DNA from: Arthrobacter zhaoxinii
GTDB taxonomy: Bacteria; Actinomycetota; Actinomycetes; Actinomycetales; Micrococcaceae
Reading direction: 5' to 3'
DNA: 64,000 nucleotides
Assembly (NCBI RefSeq): GCF_025244925.1
Contig: NZ_CP104275.1
Coordinates: 1,984,001 to 2,048,000 of the forward strand
The position numbers and the translations under genes were made by a program. Positions within the stretch are counted from its first letter, which is position 1. The number at the start of each line of letters is the position of its first letter. A model generated the notes under the pieces. The model was not told the origin of the DNA. It was given only the letters and a program-made list of their open reading frames with translations, and ran no database searches. Below are positions 1-8,753 of this stretch, one piece after another.

Positions 1-979
1 GTACGGCACGGCGGATCAGGCGGCGCAGCACGTAGCCGCGGCCTTCGTTGGAGGGGCTCACGCCGTCGGAAATCAGCATCAGTGCGGAGCGGATGTGGTC
101 ACCCACCACGCGCATCCGGACGTCATCGGTGTGGTGCGGATCGGAGGGGTCTTCGGCGCTGGTGTAGGTCTTGCCGGAGAGCTCGGCGGCCTTGTCCAGC
201 ACGGGACGGACCTGGTCCGTCTCGTACATGTTCTCCACGCCCTGCAGGATCATGGCGAGGCGTTCCAGGCCAAGGCCGGTGTCGATGTTCTTCTGCGGCA
301 GTTCGCCGGCAACGTCGAAGTCCGTCTTGGAGCGGACGGCGGAGAGCTGGTACTGCATAAAGACCAGGTTCCAGATTTCGATGTAGCGCGTCTCGTCGAC
401 GGCCGGGCCGCCTTCCTGGCCGTACGCCGCGCCGCGGTCGTAGTAGATCTCGGAGCAGGGGCCGCCGGGGCCGGCCTGTCCGGTATTCCAGTAGTTGTCG
501 GCCTTGCCGGTTCCCACGATGCGCTCGTTCGGGATGCCGATCTTGTCCCGCCAGATGGCGCGGGCTTCGTCGTCGCGCTCGTCGCCGTCTTCGTAGACGG
601 TGACCCAGAGCCGCTGCGGGTCCAGCCCGTAGCCGCCCTTCTCCACGTCGGAGGTCAGCAGGTCCCAGGCATAGGTGATCGCTTCTTCCTTGAAGTAGTC
701 ACCGAAGGAGAAGTTGCCGGCCATCTGGAAGAAGGTGCCGTGGCGTGCGGTCTTGCCCACTTCTTCAATGTCCGCGGTGCGGATGCACTTCTGCACACTG
801 GTTGCCCGGCTGTACGGAGCCTTTTCCCGGGCGGTGAGGTAGGGGATGAACGGCACCATGCCGGCCACGGTGAACAGCAGCGAGGGATCGTTGGAGACGA
901 GCGACGCCGAAGGCACCACCGTATGCCCCTTATCGCTGAAGTAGTCCAGCCAGCGGCGTGCAATCTCGTGGGACTTCAT
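1..979 (-). CDS. alaS: Alanyl-tRNA synthetase, 3' end cut by window edge
   Basis: Class II synthetase that charges tRNA-Ala in the cytosol. Reading left from the ATG at 979 gives 326 open codons beginning [14 protein letters not shown]. They continue through the typical N-terminal catalytic segment ([17 protein letters not shown], then [20 protein letters not shown], then a [10 protein letters not shown] stretch). No stop is reached before the left edge, so the rest of the catalytic core, the editing domain and the C-Ala domain lie outside. The gene is the last of a minus-strand run behind the 84-residue protein and the DUF948 gene, the usual neighbourhood of alaS in Arthrobacter-type genomes. 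A purine-rich stretch (GGAAGGG, GAGAAG) precedes the start. Confidence 0.97.
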   Translation of the reverse strand, partial: MKSHEIARRWLDYFSDKGHTVVPSASLVSNDPSLLFTVAGMVPFIPYLTAREKAPYSRATSVQKCIRTADIEEVGKTARHGTFFQMAGNFSFGDYFKEEAITYAWDLLTSDVEKGGYGLDPQRLWVTVYEDGDERDDEARAIWRDKIGIPNERIVGTGKADNYWNTGQAGPGGPCSEIYYDRGAAYGQEGGPAVDETRYIEIWNLVFMQYQLSAVRSKTDFDVAGELPQKNIDTGLGLERLAMILQGVENMYETDQVRPVLDKAAELSGKTYTSAEDPSDPHHTDDVRMRVVGDHIRSALMLISDGVSPSNEGRGYVLRRLIRRAV

Positions 980-1073
980 GGTGCTTCTCTACCCTTCCGG
1001 TAATGATGGTTCAGCATGCAGGTGGAACTGCGTGCGTTGTGCTGTGCTGCCAGTGATGAAGAAGTACCGGCGC

Positions 1074-1328
1074 TCAGCGGCGCATGGACCTCAGTGTCTC
1101 GGTGATGTTCTCGGGAGTGTCCAGTCCAAGTGCCGCGCGCAGCTCGCCCTCACGCTGGCCCATGCCTTCGCGCAGGGCTTCGGCAAAGCCCTGCACCACG
1201 CCCGCGGCGGAATCCACCGCACGGTTGATTCTCGCCTGGCTCAGGCTGGCCTTGGCCTCGGAAACCCTGCGGACGGCAATGACGCCGATGGCGACGCCGA
1301 TGGACATCCAAAATACGCGCTTGATCAT
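1074..1328 (-). CDS. Small single-pass membrane protein, unknown function
   Basis: Protein of 84 residues starting at the ATG at 1328 (MIKRVFWMSIGVAIG). A GGAG box sits just upstream, and an upstream in-frame alternative lacks one. Residues 3-20 form one hydrophobic segment; the rest is a charged, probably helical cytoplasmic tail (VSEAKASLSQARINRAVDSA...). It lies between the DUF948 gene and alaS on the same strand with short gaps, so it is probably co-transcribed with them. I cannot assign a function. The small membrane anchor plus helical tail resembles the companion proteins seen next to DUF948 genes, which is inference only. Confidence 0.75.
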   Translation of the reverse strand: MIKRVFWMSIGVAIGVIAVRRVSEAKASLSQARINRAVDSAAGVVQGFAEALREGMGQREGELRAALGLDTPENITETLRSMRR

Positions 1329-1365
1329 GGCTGGCTCCTGTAGTTGGTTAAGTGTGCTGGCGTAC

Positions 1366-1740
1366 TTAGCGGCTGCGCCGGCCGCGGCCGGCTGTCCTGC
1401 GGGAAGCAAGGGCCGAGCGGACGCCGTAGCTGAACGCCGAGACCTTGATCAGCGGGGAACCCACGGTGGCGGCCACGAGGGAAGACAGGGCGGACAGGTT
1501 CGCCGTCGCGTCCGAGACGTTCGAGGAGATGCCGTCCACCTTCTGCAGCTGCTGATTGGTGGTGGACACCGTGGTGGTGACCTCGTCGATCAGCGGTGTG
1601 GTTTCCTCGCTGAGGGTCCGGATGGCGGAGCGCATCTCGTCAAAGACCTTCCCCAGTTTCCAGACGGGAACGGCCAGCAAAGCGACCAACACGGCAAACA
1701 CACCGGCCGCGATCAGACCGGCTATATCTCCACCCGACAT
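1366..1740 (-). CDS. DUF948 family membrane protein
   Basis: Protein of 124 residues starting MSGGDIAGLIAAGVFAVLV at the ATG at 1740. An AAGGAG box sits six bases upstream and fixes this start over a longer reading frame. There is one N-terminal membrane segment (about residues 6-27). It is followed by a heptad-like polar region (DEMRSAIRTLSEETTPLIDEVTTTVSTTNQQL), the pattern of DUF948 proteins. The C-terminus is basic (RRTAGRGRRSR). Function is unknown; family members are membrane-anchored coiled-coil proteins. It sits between rpsD and alaS in the conserved actinobacterial order. Confidence 0.85.
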   Translation of the reverse strand: MSGGDIAGLIAAGVFAVLVALLAVPVWKLGKVFDEMRSAIRTLSEETTPLIDEVTTTVSTTNQQLQKVDGISSNVSDATANLSALSSLVAATVGSPLIKVSAFSYGVRSALASRRTAGRGRRSR

Positions 1741-1910
1741 GGGACTCCTTTTACGCAAAATTTGTGGTTCGCAGCACCGTGACCGGCGCTGCCCTGGAGT
1801 CCCTGCCTGGATACGGCGAAAGACCCCGGTATGTACCTTACCTACTGCAGCCCCGCGGCACTTACTTTTGCCGCGTGCGCCACTTGGGGCGGCATCTGCC
1901 CCGGACAACG

Positions 1911-1943
1911 GAACAGCCCGCGGCACAAGGCCGCGGGCTGTTC
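1911..1943 (-). terminator. Hairpin terminator downstream of rpsD
   Basis: Perfect 13-bp inverted repeat: GAACAGCCCGCGG at 1911-1923 pairs with CCGCGGGCTGTTC at 1931-1943 across a 7-base loop. It lies 24 bases past the rpsD stop. There is no good U-run on the minus strand, as is common in actinobacteria. Confidence 0.8.
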
Positions 1944-1967
1944 AGTAAACGGAAATTTTCTCCGTAA

Positions 1968-2594
1968 TTAGCGTGCGTAGTATTCCACGACGAGCTGCTC
2001 TTCGCAGGTCACGGGAACTTCCGAGCGCTTCGGGCGACGCACGAGGCGTGCCTGCAGCTTGTCCAGGGAAACATCGAGGTAACCCGGAACGGCGGGCAGG
2101 ACGTCGCGGTGGGCGCCGGCTGCGGCAACCTGGAACGGCGTCATGGTCTCGCTGCGCTGGTGCACGTGGATGAGCTGGCCTTCGGAAACGCGGAAGGACG
2201 GGCGGTCCACGCGGGCGCCGTCAACCAGGATGTGGCGGTGCACAACCAGCTGGCGGGCCTGGGCGATCGTGCGGGCGAAGCCGGCACGCAGCACGAGGGC
2301 GTCGAGACGCATTTCGAGCAGTTCGATCAGGTTTTCACCGGTCAGACCGGCGGTACGGCGGGCTTCTTCGAAGACACGGGTCATCTGTGCTTCGCGGATG
2401 CCGTACTGGGCGCGCAGACGCTGCTTTTCGCGCAGACGTACCGCGTAGTCGCTGTCCTGCTTGCGACGGGCGCGGCCGTGCTCACCCGGGGGGTAAGGCC
2501 GACGCTCGAAGTACTTTGCTGCCTTGGGGGTCAAAGCAATGCCGAGGGCGCGCGATGCGCGTGCCTGCCGGCGTGCACGTGTGTTGTTAGCCAC
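1968..2594 (-). CDS. rpsD: 30S ribosomal protein S4
   Basis: Primary 16S rRNA-binding protein of the small subunit; 208 residues, the standard actinobacterial length. Reads MANNTRARRQARASRALG, with the S4 RNA-binding domain around residues 97-160 (MRLDALVLRAGFARTIAQA, VVHRHILVDGARVDRPSF). There are two in-frame GTG codons six bases apart (2600 and 2594). The second gives the conserved MANN start and is five bases from AAAGG, so I chose it. The gene has its own terminator at 1911-1943. It has no four-cysteine zinc knuckle, so this is the zinc-free form. In E. coli S4 autoregulates; I saw no clear leader structure here. Confidence 0.98.
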   Translation of the reverse strand: MANNTRARRQARASRALGIALTPKAAKYFERRPYPPGEHGRARRKQDSDYAVRLREKQRLRAQYGIREAQMTRVFEEARRTAGLTGENLIELLEMRLDALVLRAGFARTIAQARQLVVHRHILVDGARVDRPSFRVSEGQLIHVHQRSETMTPFQVAAAGAHRDVLPAVPGYLDVSLDKLQARLVRRPKRSEVPVTCEEQLVVEYYAR

Positions 2595-2783
2595 GTTCAC
2601 CTTTCACTGTTTGGCGGTTTGGCCACGGCGGTGATGCGTGCCGTGACTGCTGCGAAATATGCTGGCCTCCATGAGGGAGAGCTCCGGCCAACCGCTGCCG
2701 TCTGCTACAGCCGAGGGTGTCGAAATCGACAACCGGCTTGCCAGTCAACCATCAATGCTAACACGGGATGCGGGGCCGGCAGG

Positions 2784-4199
2784 TCAGGACTTCTCCCCGC
2801 GGATGATCCCCCGCAGCCGCTCCAGCCGCGCGGTGATGTCGCGTTCCACGCCGTTGCCGGTGGGTTCGTAGTAGTTCTTACCGACCAGGTCATCCGGGGC
2901 GTATTGCTGGCGCGCAACCCCGTGCGGCGAATCATGCGAATAGACGTACCCCTTGCCGTGCCCCAGCTGCTTCGCACCCGGGTAGTGGGCATCGCGCAGG
3001 TGGGAGGGAACGCCCTGCCCGCGCCCGGCCCGGACATCAGCGATGGCCGCGTTGATGCCGTTGTAGGCAGCGTTGGACTTCGGAGCGGTGGCAATATGCA
3101 CCACCGCCTCCGCAAGGATGATCCGCCCTTCCGGCATGCCGATCAGCTGCACGGCCTGGGCCGCCGCGACGGCGGTCTGCAGCGCCGTCGGATCCGCCAT
3201 GCCCACATCTTCCGACGCCGAAATGATCAGCCGCCGGGAAATGAACCGCGGGTCCTCCCCCGATTCCAGCATGCGGGCCAGGTAGTGCAGGGCGGCGTCG
3301 ACGTCCGATCCGCGGAGGGACTTGATGAACGCGCTGGTGATGTCATAGTGCTGGTCACCGGCGCGGTCATAGCGCAGCGCCGCGACGTCCAGGGCCTCTT
3401 CGGCGTGCTTCAGGGTGACTTCCGGGATGTCGTCGCCGTCGGCTTTCTCGGAGTAGGCGACGCCGGCGGCGGCCTCGAGTGCGGTCAGGCCGCGGCGGGC
3501 GTCGCCTGCCGCCAGCCGGACCAGGTGCTCCAGCGCCTCGGCGCTGAGCGTGACCCGCCCGGCGAGTCCCCGTTCATCCTCGACCGCGCGCTGGAGCAGG
3601 GCGGCAATATCCTCCTCGGTCAGGGGCTTCAGGGTGAGCAGCAGCGACCGGGACAGCAGCGGGGAAACCACGGAGAAGGACGGGTTTTCCGTGGTGGCGG
3701 CCATGAGGACCACCCACCGGTTTTCCACGCCCGGCAGCAGGGCGTCCTGCTGGGCCTTGTTGAAGCGGTGGATCTCATCCAGGAAGAGGATGGTGGTGAC
3801 GCCGTGCAGGTCCCGGTCCGTCAGTGCCTGTTCCATGACCCGGCGGACGTCCTTGACGCCGGCTGTGATGGCGGAGAGCTCCACGAACTTTCGCCCTGCG
3901 CCGCGGGCGACAACGTGCGCGAGCGTGGTCTTGCCGGTGCCCGGCGGTCCCCACAGCATGACCGAGGAGGGACCGGCGGGGTTGCGTTCATCGGCGGAGG
4001 ACGCCAGCGTGCGCAGCGGCGAACCTGGGCCGAGCAGGTGCTGCTGTCCCACCACCTCGTCCACCGTGCGCGGGCGCATCCGGACAGCCAGCGGGCTGCG
4101 CGGCCGTATCCGCGTGCCCTGGGCCGTCCCGGCGTCGTCGAACTCTGCGTCGTCGTCTCCGTCAACGCTGAACAAATCATTCCCCGGCAAACCATTCAC
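2784..4199 (-). CDS. rarA: Replication-associated recombination protein A (AAA+ ATPase)
   Basis: AAA+ ATPase of the RarA/MgsA/WRNIP1 family, which acts at stalled replication forks; 471 residues, a normal length. Order: short acidic N-terminus, [11 protein letters not shown] (about residue 50), Walker [10 protein letters not shown] (about 85-93), Walker [11 protein letters not shown] (about 135-145), sensor 1 AATTENPSF. The C-terminal tetramerisation domain carries [17 protein letters not shown]. The start is a GTG at 4199; an ATG four bases away is in another frame. The gene is divergent from the VLRF1-like gene, with 67 bases between starts. Confidence 0.96.
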   Translation of the reverse strand: MNGLPGNDLFSVDGDDDAEFDDAGTAQGTRIRPRSPLAVRMRPRTVDEVVGQQHLLGPGSPLRTLASSADERNPAGPSSVMLWGPPGTGKTTLAHVVARGAGRKFVELSAITAGVKDVRRVMEQALTDRDLHGVTTILFLDEIHRFNKAQQDALLPGVENRWVVLMAATTENPSFSVVSPLLSRSLLLTLKPLTEEDIAALLQRAVEDERGLAGRVTLSAEALEHLVRLAAGDARRGLTALEAAAGVAYSEKADGDDIPEVTLKHAEEALDVAALRYDRAGDQHYDITSAFIKSLRGSDVDAALHYLARMLESGEDPRFISRRLIISASEDVGMADPTALQTAVAAAQAVQLIGMPEGRIILAEAVVHIATAPKSNAAYNGINAAIADVRAGRGQGVPSHLRDAHYPGAKQLGHGKGYVYSHDSPHGVARQQYAPDDLVGKNYYEPTGNGVERDITARLERLRGIIRGEKS

Positions 4200-4266
4200 G
4201 CTTCAAGGCTACTCGTGCCGTAACCTGAGCTGGTCCATCCCTCTCTCGTCGAAAGCAGGCCTCACC

Positions 4267-4854
4267 GTGCCCGGCTCCCGCACCACCTATGTTCCGGCAG
4301 AGCGGCTGGTTGGCTGGCTGGAACGGTTCGAGGCAAGCCAGGGCGCACTGGAGTTCCTTCCTGACAACGACGGGATCCGGGTCCGTGCAGCCTCCGGCGC
4401 CGAGGCCCGGCTGCTCGGGCCGTGGCCTGCCGACGGGCGGCCCGGGCGGGGAGCCAACGACGTCGAACGCCTCGCTTCGCTGGCCGGGCAGGCCAGGACC
4501 CTGGGCCTGGTGCTGGCGCGCCGGGGCGGATATGCCGTAGGGGTGGCCCGGGAAGGGAGACTGCTGGCCTCGAAAACCGGTTCGTCCAACAGCCGCCGGG
4601 CGAATGCCGCCGATGCCCTGGCGGGCACCGTCGCGGAACAGGCAGCGACCCTCTTCGGCAGCGCCGCTCCTGAGTACCTGGTCTTCGGCGGCGACCGGAT
4701 GCTGGCCGAGCAGGTGGCCGGCCGGCGCGAGTTGGCGCGCTGGGCCGGACTCCCCCGGCTGCGTCCGCTGGACGTACCTGACCCGAAGGCTGCCGTGCTG
4801 GAACAGGCGGCACGGGACGCCGTGTCCGTGGTCATCCGGATCACGCTGCCCTAG
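4267..4854 (+). CDS. VLRF1-like (acVLRF1) release factor homologue with shortened catalytic loop
   Basis: Protein of 195 residues from the GTG at 4267 (VPGSRTTYVPAERLVGWLERF). It resembles the actinobacterial VLRF1 family, distant relatives of eRF1/Vms1 thought to release peptides from tRNA in ribosome quality control. Supporting stretches are LARRGGYAVGVAREGRLLASKTGS (about residues 83-106), EYLVFGGDRMLAEQV and the C-terminal LDVPDPKAAVLEQAA. Family members normally carry, right after the K-x-G-S stretch, a loop with a GGW-x-QQR motif. Here residues 106-113 read only SSNSRRAN, so the loop and its glutamine appear to be missing. The family call is from memory of the pattern. The rest of the frame is intact, so the gene may encode a non-catalytic variant. 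Confidence 0.75.
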   Translation: MPGSRTTYVPAERLVGWLERFEASQGALEFLPDNDGIRVRAASGAEARLLGPWPADGRPGRGANDVERLASLAGQARTLGLVLARRGGYAVGVAREGRLLASKTGSSNSRRANAADALAGTVAEQAATLFGSAAPEYLVFGGDRMLAEQVAGRRELARWAGLPRLRPLDVPDPKAAVLEQAARDAVSVVIRITLP

Positions 4855-4861
4855 CTCCAGG

Positions 4862-5917
4862 TCAGGCCGGCGGCGTGCCCGCGATGCGCCCGACCACGGC
4901 GGCGGCGGGCTCCGGCGCTGCCGAACGGTAGCCGGTTCCGGCCCAGAGGCTGGTGCCGTGCGGATCGCCGGCGGCTGCTGCCTGCGCCCGGAGGGCTTTC
5001 GTGATCTGGTTGACCAGCGGATACGCGGCAGGCGCGTCAGAGTGTTCTGCCATAAACCGGTTGGCGAGTCCCCGGGCGGTGCGGCCGGAGAAGGCACGGG
5101 TCAGTGCCGTCTCCGTAAACTGCGGGTCCTGCAGGGCCGCCCGGTGCACGCCGCTGGTTCCGGCTTCCGGGCTCAGCAGCAGTGCTGTGCCGATCTGGAC
5201 GGCGTCGGCGCCTGCCTCGAGGAGCGTCCGGGCCTTGGCGGAGGTGCAGATTCCTCCGGCGGCAATGAGTTCGACGTCGGAACCTGCACTGCTGCCGGCG
5301 CTCCGGACGGCGCGCACCAAGTCCTCCAGCGGCTGCGCGGGCGGTTCCGCCGCGGCGTCGAAGGTTCCGCGGTGGCCGCCCGCCTCCGGACCCTGCAGGC
5401 ACAGGATCCCGGCGCCCGCCGCTGCGGCCAGCGCTGCTTCCCCGGCCGTGGTGACGGTAACGGCGACGGCGGTGCCCGCATCCCGGAGCGCATCGATGAC
5501 GTCTTTGCCGGGCAGGCCGAAGGTAAAGGACACCACCGGCACCTGCAGGCGGCGGACCAATTCGAGCTTCGCGTCCCAGTCGTCGTCGTCCGCCGGGTCC
5601 GGCAGCGGCAGCAGCTCCGGCGGATAGTCCCGAGCCAGCTGCTCCCGGTAGGCCAGGGCAGCGGCGACCTGCCGGGACGTACCGGAACCGCCGGTGTTCG
5701 CGGCGTCCGGGACAAAGAGGTTGACGCCGAACGGCTTGCCGGTCAGCTCCCGGGTCCGCGCGATTTCGCCGGCCACCGCCCCGGCGCTTTTGTAGCCGGC
5801 GGCGAGGAAGCCCAGGCCGCCGGAGTTACTGACGGCTGCGGCCAGCGACGGAGTGGACGGCCCGCCGGCCATCGGGGCGCCGACGACGGCGTGCGGCAGG
5901 GACTTCAGCGTAAACAC
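4862..5917 (-). CDS. Nitronate monooxygenase (FMN TIM-barrel)
   Basis: Flavoenzyme of the NMO / 2-nitropropane dioxygenase family, which oxidises alkyl nitronates such as propionate 3-nitronate; 351 residues, normal. N-terminal barrel strand GAPMAGGPSTPSLAAAVSNSGG; FMN/phosphate segments CLQGPEAGGHRG (about residues 174-185), IAAGGICTSAKARTLLEAGADAVQIGTALL (about 217-246). The start is the GTG at 5917, nine bases after the PhzF-like stop, so the two are probably co-transcribed. The C-terminal LWAGTGYRSA is typical of class I NMO. The substrate in vivo is unknown; a trans-enoyl reductase-like role is possible. Confidence 0.9.
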   Translation of the reverse strand: MFTLKSLPHAVVGAPMAGGPSTPSLAAAVSNSGGLGFLAAGYKSAGAVAGEIARTRELTGKPFGVNLFVPDAANTGGSGTSRQVAAALAYREQLARDYPPELLPLPDPADDDDWDAKLELVRRLQVPVVSFTFGLPGKDVIDALRDAGTAVAVTVTTAGEAALAAAAGAGILCLQGPEAGGHRGTFDAAAEPPAQPLEDLVRAVRSAGSSAGSDVELIAAGGICTSAKARTLLEAGADAVQIGTALLLSPEAGTSGVHRAALQDPQFTETALTRAFSGRTARGLANRFMAEHSDAPAAYPLVNQITKALRAQAAAAGDPHGTSLWAGTGYRSAAPEPAAAVVGRIAGTPPA

Positions 5918-5926
5918 GGCGGGCGG

Positions 5927-6763
5927 TTACAGCTTTACGGTGCCGTCAATGCAGGTGGCGGTTTCCCCGCCGACCCAGATTCTGCGGTCGCGGGTAAAGA
6001 TCCGCACGAGTCCGGACCGTTCCAGTACCGTGCCCTGGGTGACGGTGTAGCGTTCCGGCGCCAGCCCGGCTCCGATCAGCCACTGCGCCAGACCGGCGTT
6101 GAGGCTGCCCGTGACCGGATCCTCCCGGACTCCGTGGCCGGGCGCGAAGGCGCGGACTTCGTAGTCTGTTTCGCCGCCGTCGGCCTGCGGTCCGATGACT
6201 CCGATAGCCAGGGATCCCATGGCCGCCGGATCCGGGGTCAGGGACAGGACGGTTTCGGCATCCTTCAGGAGCAGGCCGAGCCAGCCGGGGCCGTTGTCGA
6301 TCCAGTTCGAGGCGGAGACCTGGTCCCGGGTGATGCCCAGGGCGTCCACTGCCTGTTTCAGTACGGCTTCCTCCAGCTCGCCCGAGCGGATCAGCGGCGG
6401 GGCGCCGAACGCGGCCATACCGGCCGAGGCGTGCAGGGTCACCAGCCCCACTCCGCACTCGGAAATGACGACGCCGGGGTAGTGCGGGATGTTGCCGGCC
6501 TCCAGCCAGGCATGGCAGGTGCCCAGCGTGGGGTGCCCGGCGAAGGGGATCTCTCCCCCGGGTGTGAAAATCCGGACCTTGTAGTCGGCGCCGTCCTGCG
6601 TCGGGGGCAGGACGAAGGTGGTCTCCGACAGGTTGGTCCACCGGGCAAAGGAGGCCATGGCGGCGTCGGACACGCCGTCCGCGTCGAGCACCACCGCCAC
6701 GGGGTTGCCCAGATAGGGTTTGGTGCCGAAGACGTCCACCTGCTTGAACCAGCGATCTCTCAT
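5927..6763 (-). CDS. PhzF family isomerase/epimerase
   Basis: Protein of 278 residues with the two-lobed diaminopimelate-epimerase-like fold of the PhzF family. Visible signatures are DVFGTKPYLGNPVAVVLDA at residues 10-28, LSETTF with the likely catalytic Glu at 47, GGEIPFAGHPTLGTCH, and the C-terminal-lobe GxREDPVTGS equivalent (GHGVREDPVTGSLNA). The ATG at 6763 is preferred over a TTG two codons upstream. No phenazine genes are nearby, so this is a generic family member with unknown substrate. It precedes the nitronate monooxygenase gene on the same strand. Confidence 0.88.
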   Translation of the reverse strand: MRDRWFKQVDVFGTKPYLGNPVAVVLDADGVSDAAMASFARWTNLSETTFVLPPTQDGADYKVRIFTPGGEIPFAGHPTLGTCHAWLEAGNIPHYPGVVISECGVGLVTLHASAGMAAFGAPPLIRSGELEEAVLKQAVDALGITRDQVSASNWIDNGPGWLGLLLKDAETVLSLTPDPAAMGSLAIGVIGPQADGGETDYEVRAFAPGHGVREDPVTGSLNAGLAQWLIGAGLAPERYTVTQGTVLERSGLVRIFTRDRRIWVGGETATCIDGTVKL

Positions 6764-6834
6764 GCCCAAACACTATCGGGTGCCGGTGCCGGACTGTCCA
6801 GCGGAAGCGGGCATGTCCGGGCAGGGGTTAAAGC

Positions 6835-6869
6835 ACGGTACCCGGCCGCGCGCTGCGACCGGGTACCGT
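6835..6869 (-). terminator. Hairpin terminator downstream of aspS
   Basis: Perfect 11-bp stem: ACGGTACCCGG at 6835-6845 with CCGGGTACCGT at 6859-6869, 13-base loop. It is 13 bases past the aspS stop. Reading on the minus strand it is followed by GCTTTAAC, a weak U-tract. It separates aspS from the PhzF gene. Confidence 0.8.
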
Positions 6870-6882
6870 CTGCGCCGGGAAG

Positions 6883-8676
6883 TTACGCTTCCTTCGCGGG
6901 TGCTTCCTTGTCCTTCTTGGCCTCCGGCTTGAAGTCCACGCCGGCTTCCTTGCGCTGCTGCGGCGTGATCGGCGCCGGAGCCTGCGTCAGCGGGTCGAAG
7001 CCGCCGCCGGACTTCGGGAAGGCGATGACGTCGCGGATGGAATCGGTGCCGGCCAGCAGGGCCACCACGCGGTCCCAGCCGAAGGCGATGCCGCCGTGCG
7101 GCGGTGCACCGTACTTGAAGCCTTCGAGCAGGAACCCGAACTTCTCCTGGGCGTCTTCCTGTGAAAGGCCCATGACCTTGAAGACCCGTTCCTGCACGTC
7201 GCGCTGGTGGATACGGATGGAGCCGCCGCCGATTTCGTTGCCGTTGCAGACAATGTCGTAGGCGTAGGCCACGGCCGACTCGGGATCCGTGTCGAAGGTA
7301 TCCATGAATTCGGGCTTGGGTGAAGTGAACGCGTGGTGCACGGCGGTCCAGGCGCCGCCGCCCACTGCTACGTCACCGGCTGCAACGGCAGCGGAGGCCG
7401 GCTCGAACATGGGCGCGTCGACAACCCAGACGAAGGCCCAGTCCTTGGGATCGATCAGGCCGGTGCGGTGGCCGATCTCCACGCGGGCGGCACCGAGCAG
7501 GGCTCGTGCCTCGCTCTTTTCACCTGCTCCGAAGAAGATGCAGTCGCCGGGCTTGGCGCCGACCTTTTCGGCGAGGTTCTCCCGCTCGAAGTCCGTCAGG
7601 TTCTTGGCGACCGGGCCGGTCAGCGTGCCGTCCTCCTGGATGAGCACGTAGGCCAGGCCCTTTGCGCCGCGCTGCTTGGCCCATTCCTGCCAGGCATCCA
7701 GGGTCCGGCGTGCCTGGGAGGCACCGCCGGGCATCACCACGGCACCCACGTACGGGGCCTGGAAAACGCGGAAGGTGGTGTCCTTGAAGAACTCGGTGAG
7801 CTCGGTCAGTTCCAGGCCGAAACGCAGGTCCGGCTTGTCGGAACCGTAGCGGGCCATGGCATCCGCGTAGGTCATGCGCGGAATGGGGGTGGTGATCTCG
7901 ACGCCGATGAGCTTCCACAGCGACTTCACGATCTGCTCGCCCAGGGCGATGATGTCGTCTTCCTCAACGAAGCTGGCTTCAATGTCCAGCTGCGTGAACT
8001 CCGGCTGGCGGTCGGCGCGGAAATCCTCGTCGCGGTAGCAGCGGGCAATCTGGTAGTACTTCTCGAAGCCGCCCACCTGCAGCAGCTGCTTGAACAGCTG
8101 CGGGGACTGCGGCAGCGCGTACCAGGAACCCGGTGCCAGGCGTGCGGGAACCACGAAGTCGCGGGCACCCTCGGGAGTGGAGCGCGTCAGCGTGGGGGTT
8201 TCAATTTCCACGAAGCCTTCGTCGTGCAGCAGCTCGCGGGCCACACGGTTGGCTTCGGACCGCAGGCGCATGGCTGCTGCCGGTGCCGGGCGGCGCAGGT
8301 CCAGGTAGCGGTGGCGCAGGCGGGCTTCCTCGCCGACCTCCACGTGCTCGTCAATCTGGAACGGCAGCGGATCGGAGGTGTTCAGGATCACGACGTCGTC
8401 AGCGATCACCTCGACTTCGCCGGTGGCGAGGGCCGGGTTTTCGTTGCCCTCGGGCCGCTTCTGCACGGTGCCGGTGATCTGCAGGACGTACTCGTTGCGC
8501 AGGCCGTGGAAGACGTCCTCTTCACGCACCACCACCTGCGCCACGCCCGAAGCGTCGCGGAGGTCGAGGAAGGCAACGCCGCCGTGGTCGCGCCGTCGGG
8601 CGACCCAGCCTGCGAGAGTAACGGTCTGTCCAATATGCTCGGCCCTCAGGGAACCAAGGGCATGAGTGCGCAGCAC
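6883..8676 (-). CDS. aspS: Aspartyl-tRNA synthetase
   Basis: Class IIb synthetase, bacterial type; 597 residues. N-terminal OB fold for anticodon recognition ([22 protein letters not shown], about residues 22-43), motif 2 around [21 protein letters not shown] insertion domain in the middle, motif 3 with [16 protein letters not shown] near residue 545. The GTG at 8676 is chosen because AAAGGA sits five bases upstream; a longer frame to 8781 overlaps the promoter. A -10-like TACAAT (8725-8720) and an inverted repeat (8698-8717) lie just upstream. The C-terminal tail is lysine/glutamate rich. Confidence 0.97.
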   Translation of the reverse strand: MLRTHALGSLRAEHIGQTVTLAGWVARRRDHGGVAFLDLRDASGVAQVVVREEDVFHGLRNEYVLQITGTVQKRPEGNENPALATGEVEVIADDVVILNTSDPLPFQIDEHVEVGEEARLRHRYLDLRRPAPAAAMRLRSEANRVARELLHDEGFVEIETPTLTRSTPEGARDFVVPARLAPGSWYALPQSPQLFKQLLQVGGFEKYYQIARCYRDEDFRADRQPEFTQLDIEASFVEEDDIIALGEQIVKSLWKLIGVEITTPIPRMTYADAMARYGSDKPDLRFGLELTELTEFFKDTTFRVFQAPYVGAVVMPGGASQARRTLDAWQEWAKQRGAKGLAYVLIQEDGTLTGPVAKNLTDFERENLAEKVGAKPGDCIFFGAGEKSEARALLGAARVEIGHRTGLIDPKDWAFVWVVDAPMFEPASAAVAAGDVAVGGGAWTAVHHAFTSPKPEFMDTFDTDPESAVAYAYDIVCNGNEIGGGSIRIHQRDVQERVFKVMGLSQEDAQEKFGFLLEGFKYGAPPHGGIAFGWDRVVALLAGTDSIRDVIAFPKSGGGFDPLTQAPAPITPQQRKEAGVDFKPEAKKDKEAPAKEA

Positions 8677-8697
8677 AGCTGTCCTTTCGAGAAACTT

Positions 8698-8717
8698 GCG
8701 GAAACCACTGTTTCCGC
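8698..8717 (-). promoter_or_regulatory. Inverted repeat in the aspS leader
   Basis: Perfect 8-bp inverted repeat GCGGAAAC-CACT-GTTTCCGC. It lies between a TACAAT -10-like box (8720-8725, minus strand) and the aspS ribosome-binding site. It would therefore be at the transcription start or in the first bases of the leader, either as an operator or as an RNA hairpin. Confidence 0.5.
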
Positions 8718-8753
8718 CCATTGTAAATACACGGTCTTCTTGAGAGTTTACCG

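Noticed and set aside
2109..4223. Long plus-strand open frames antisense to rpsD/rarA, and many similar ones elsewhere (7333-8757, 9899-12481, 37106-39571, 40562-42724, 45024-47261)
   Set aside because: They are the open antisense frames expected in GC-rich coding DNA; the minus-strand genes are clear and conserved.
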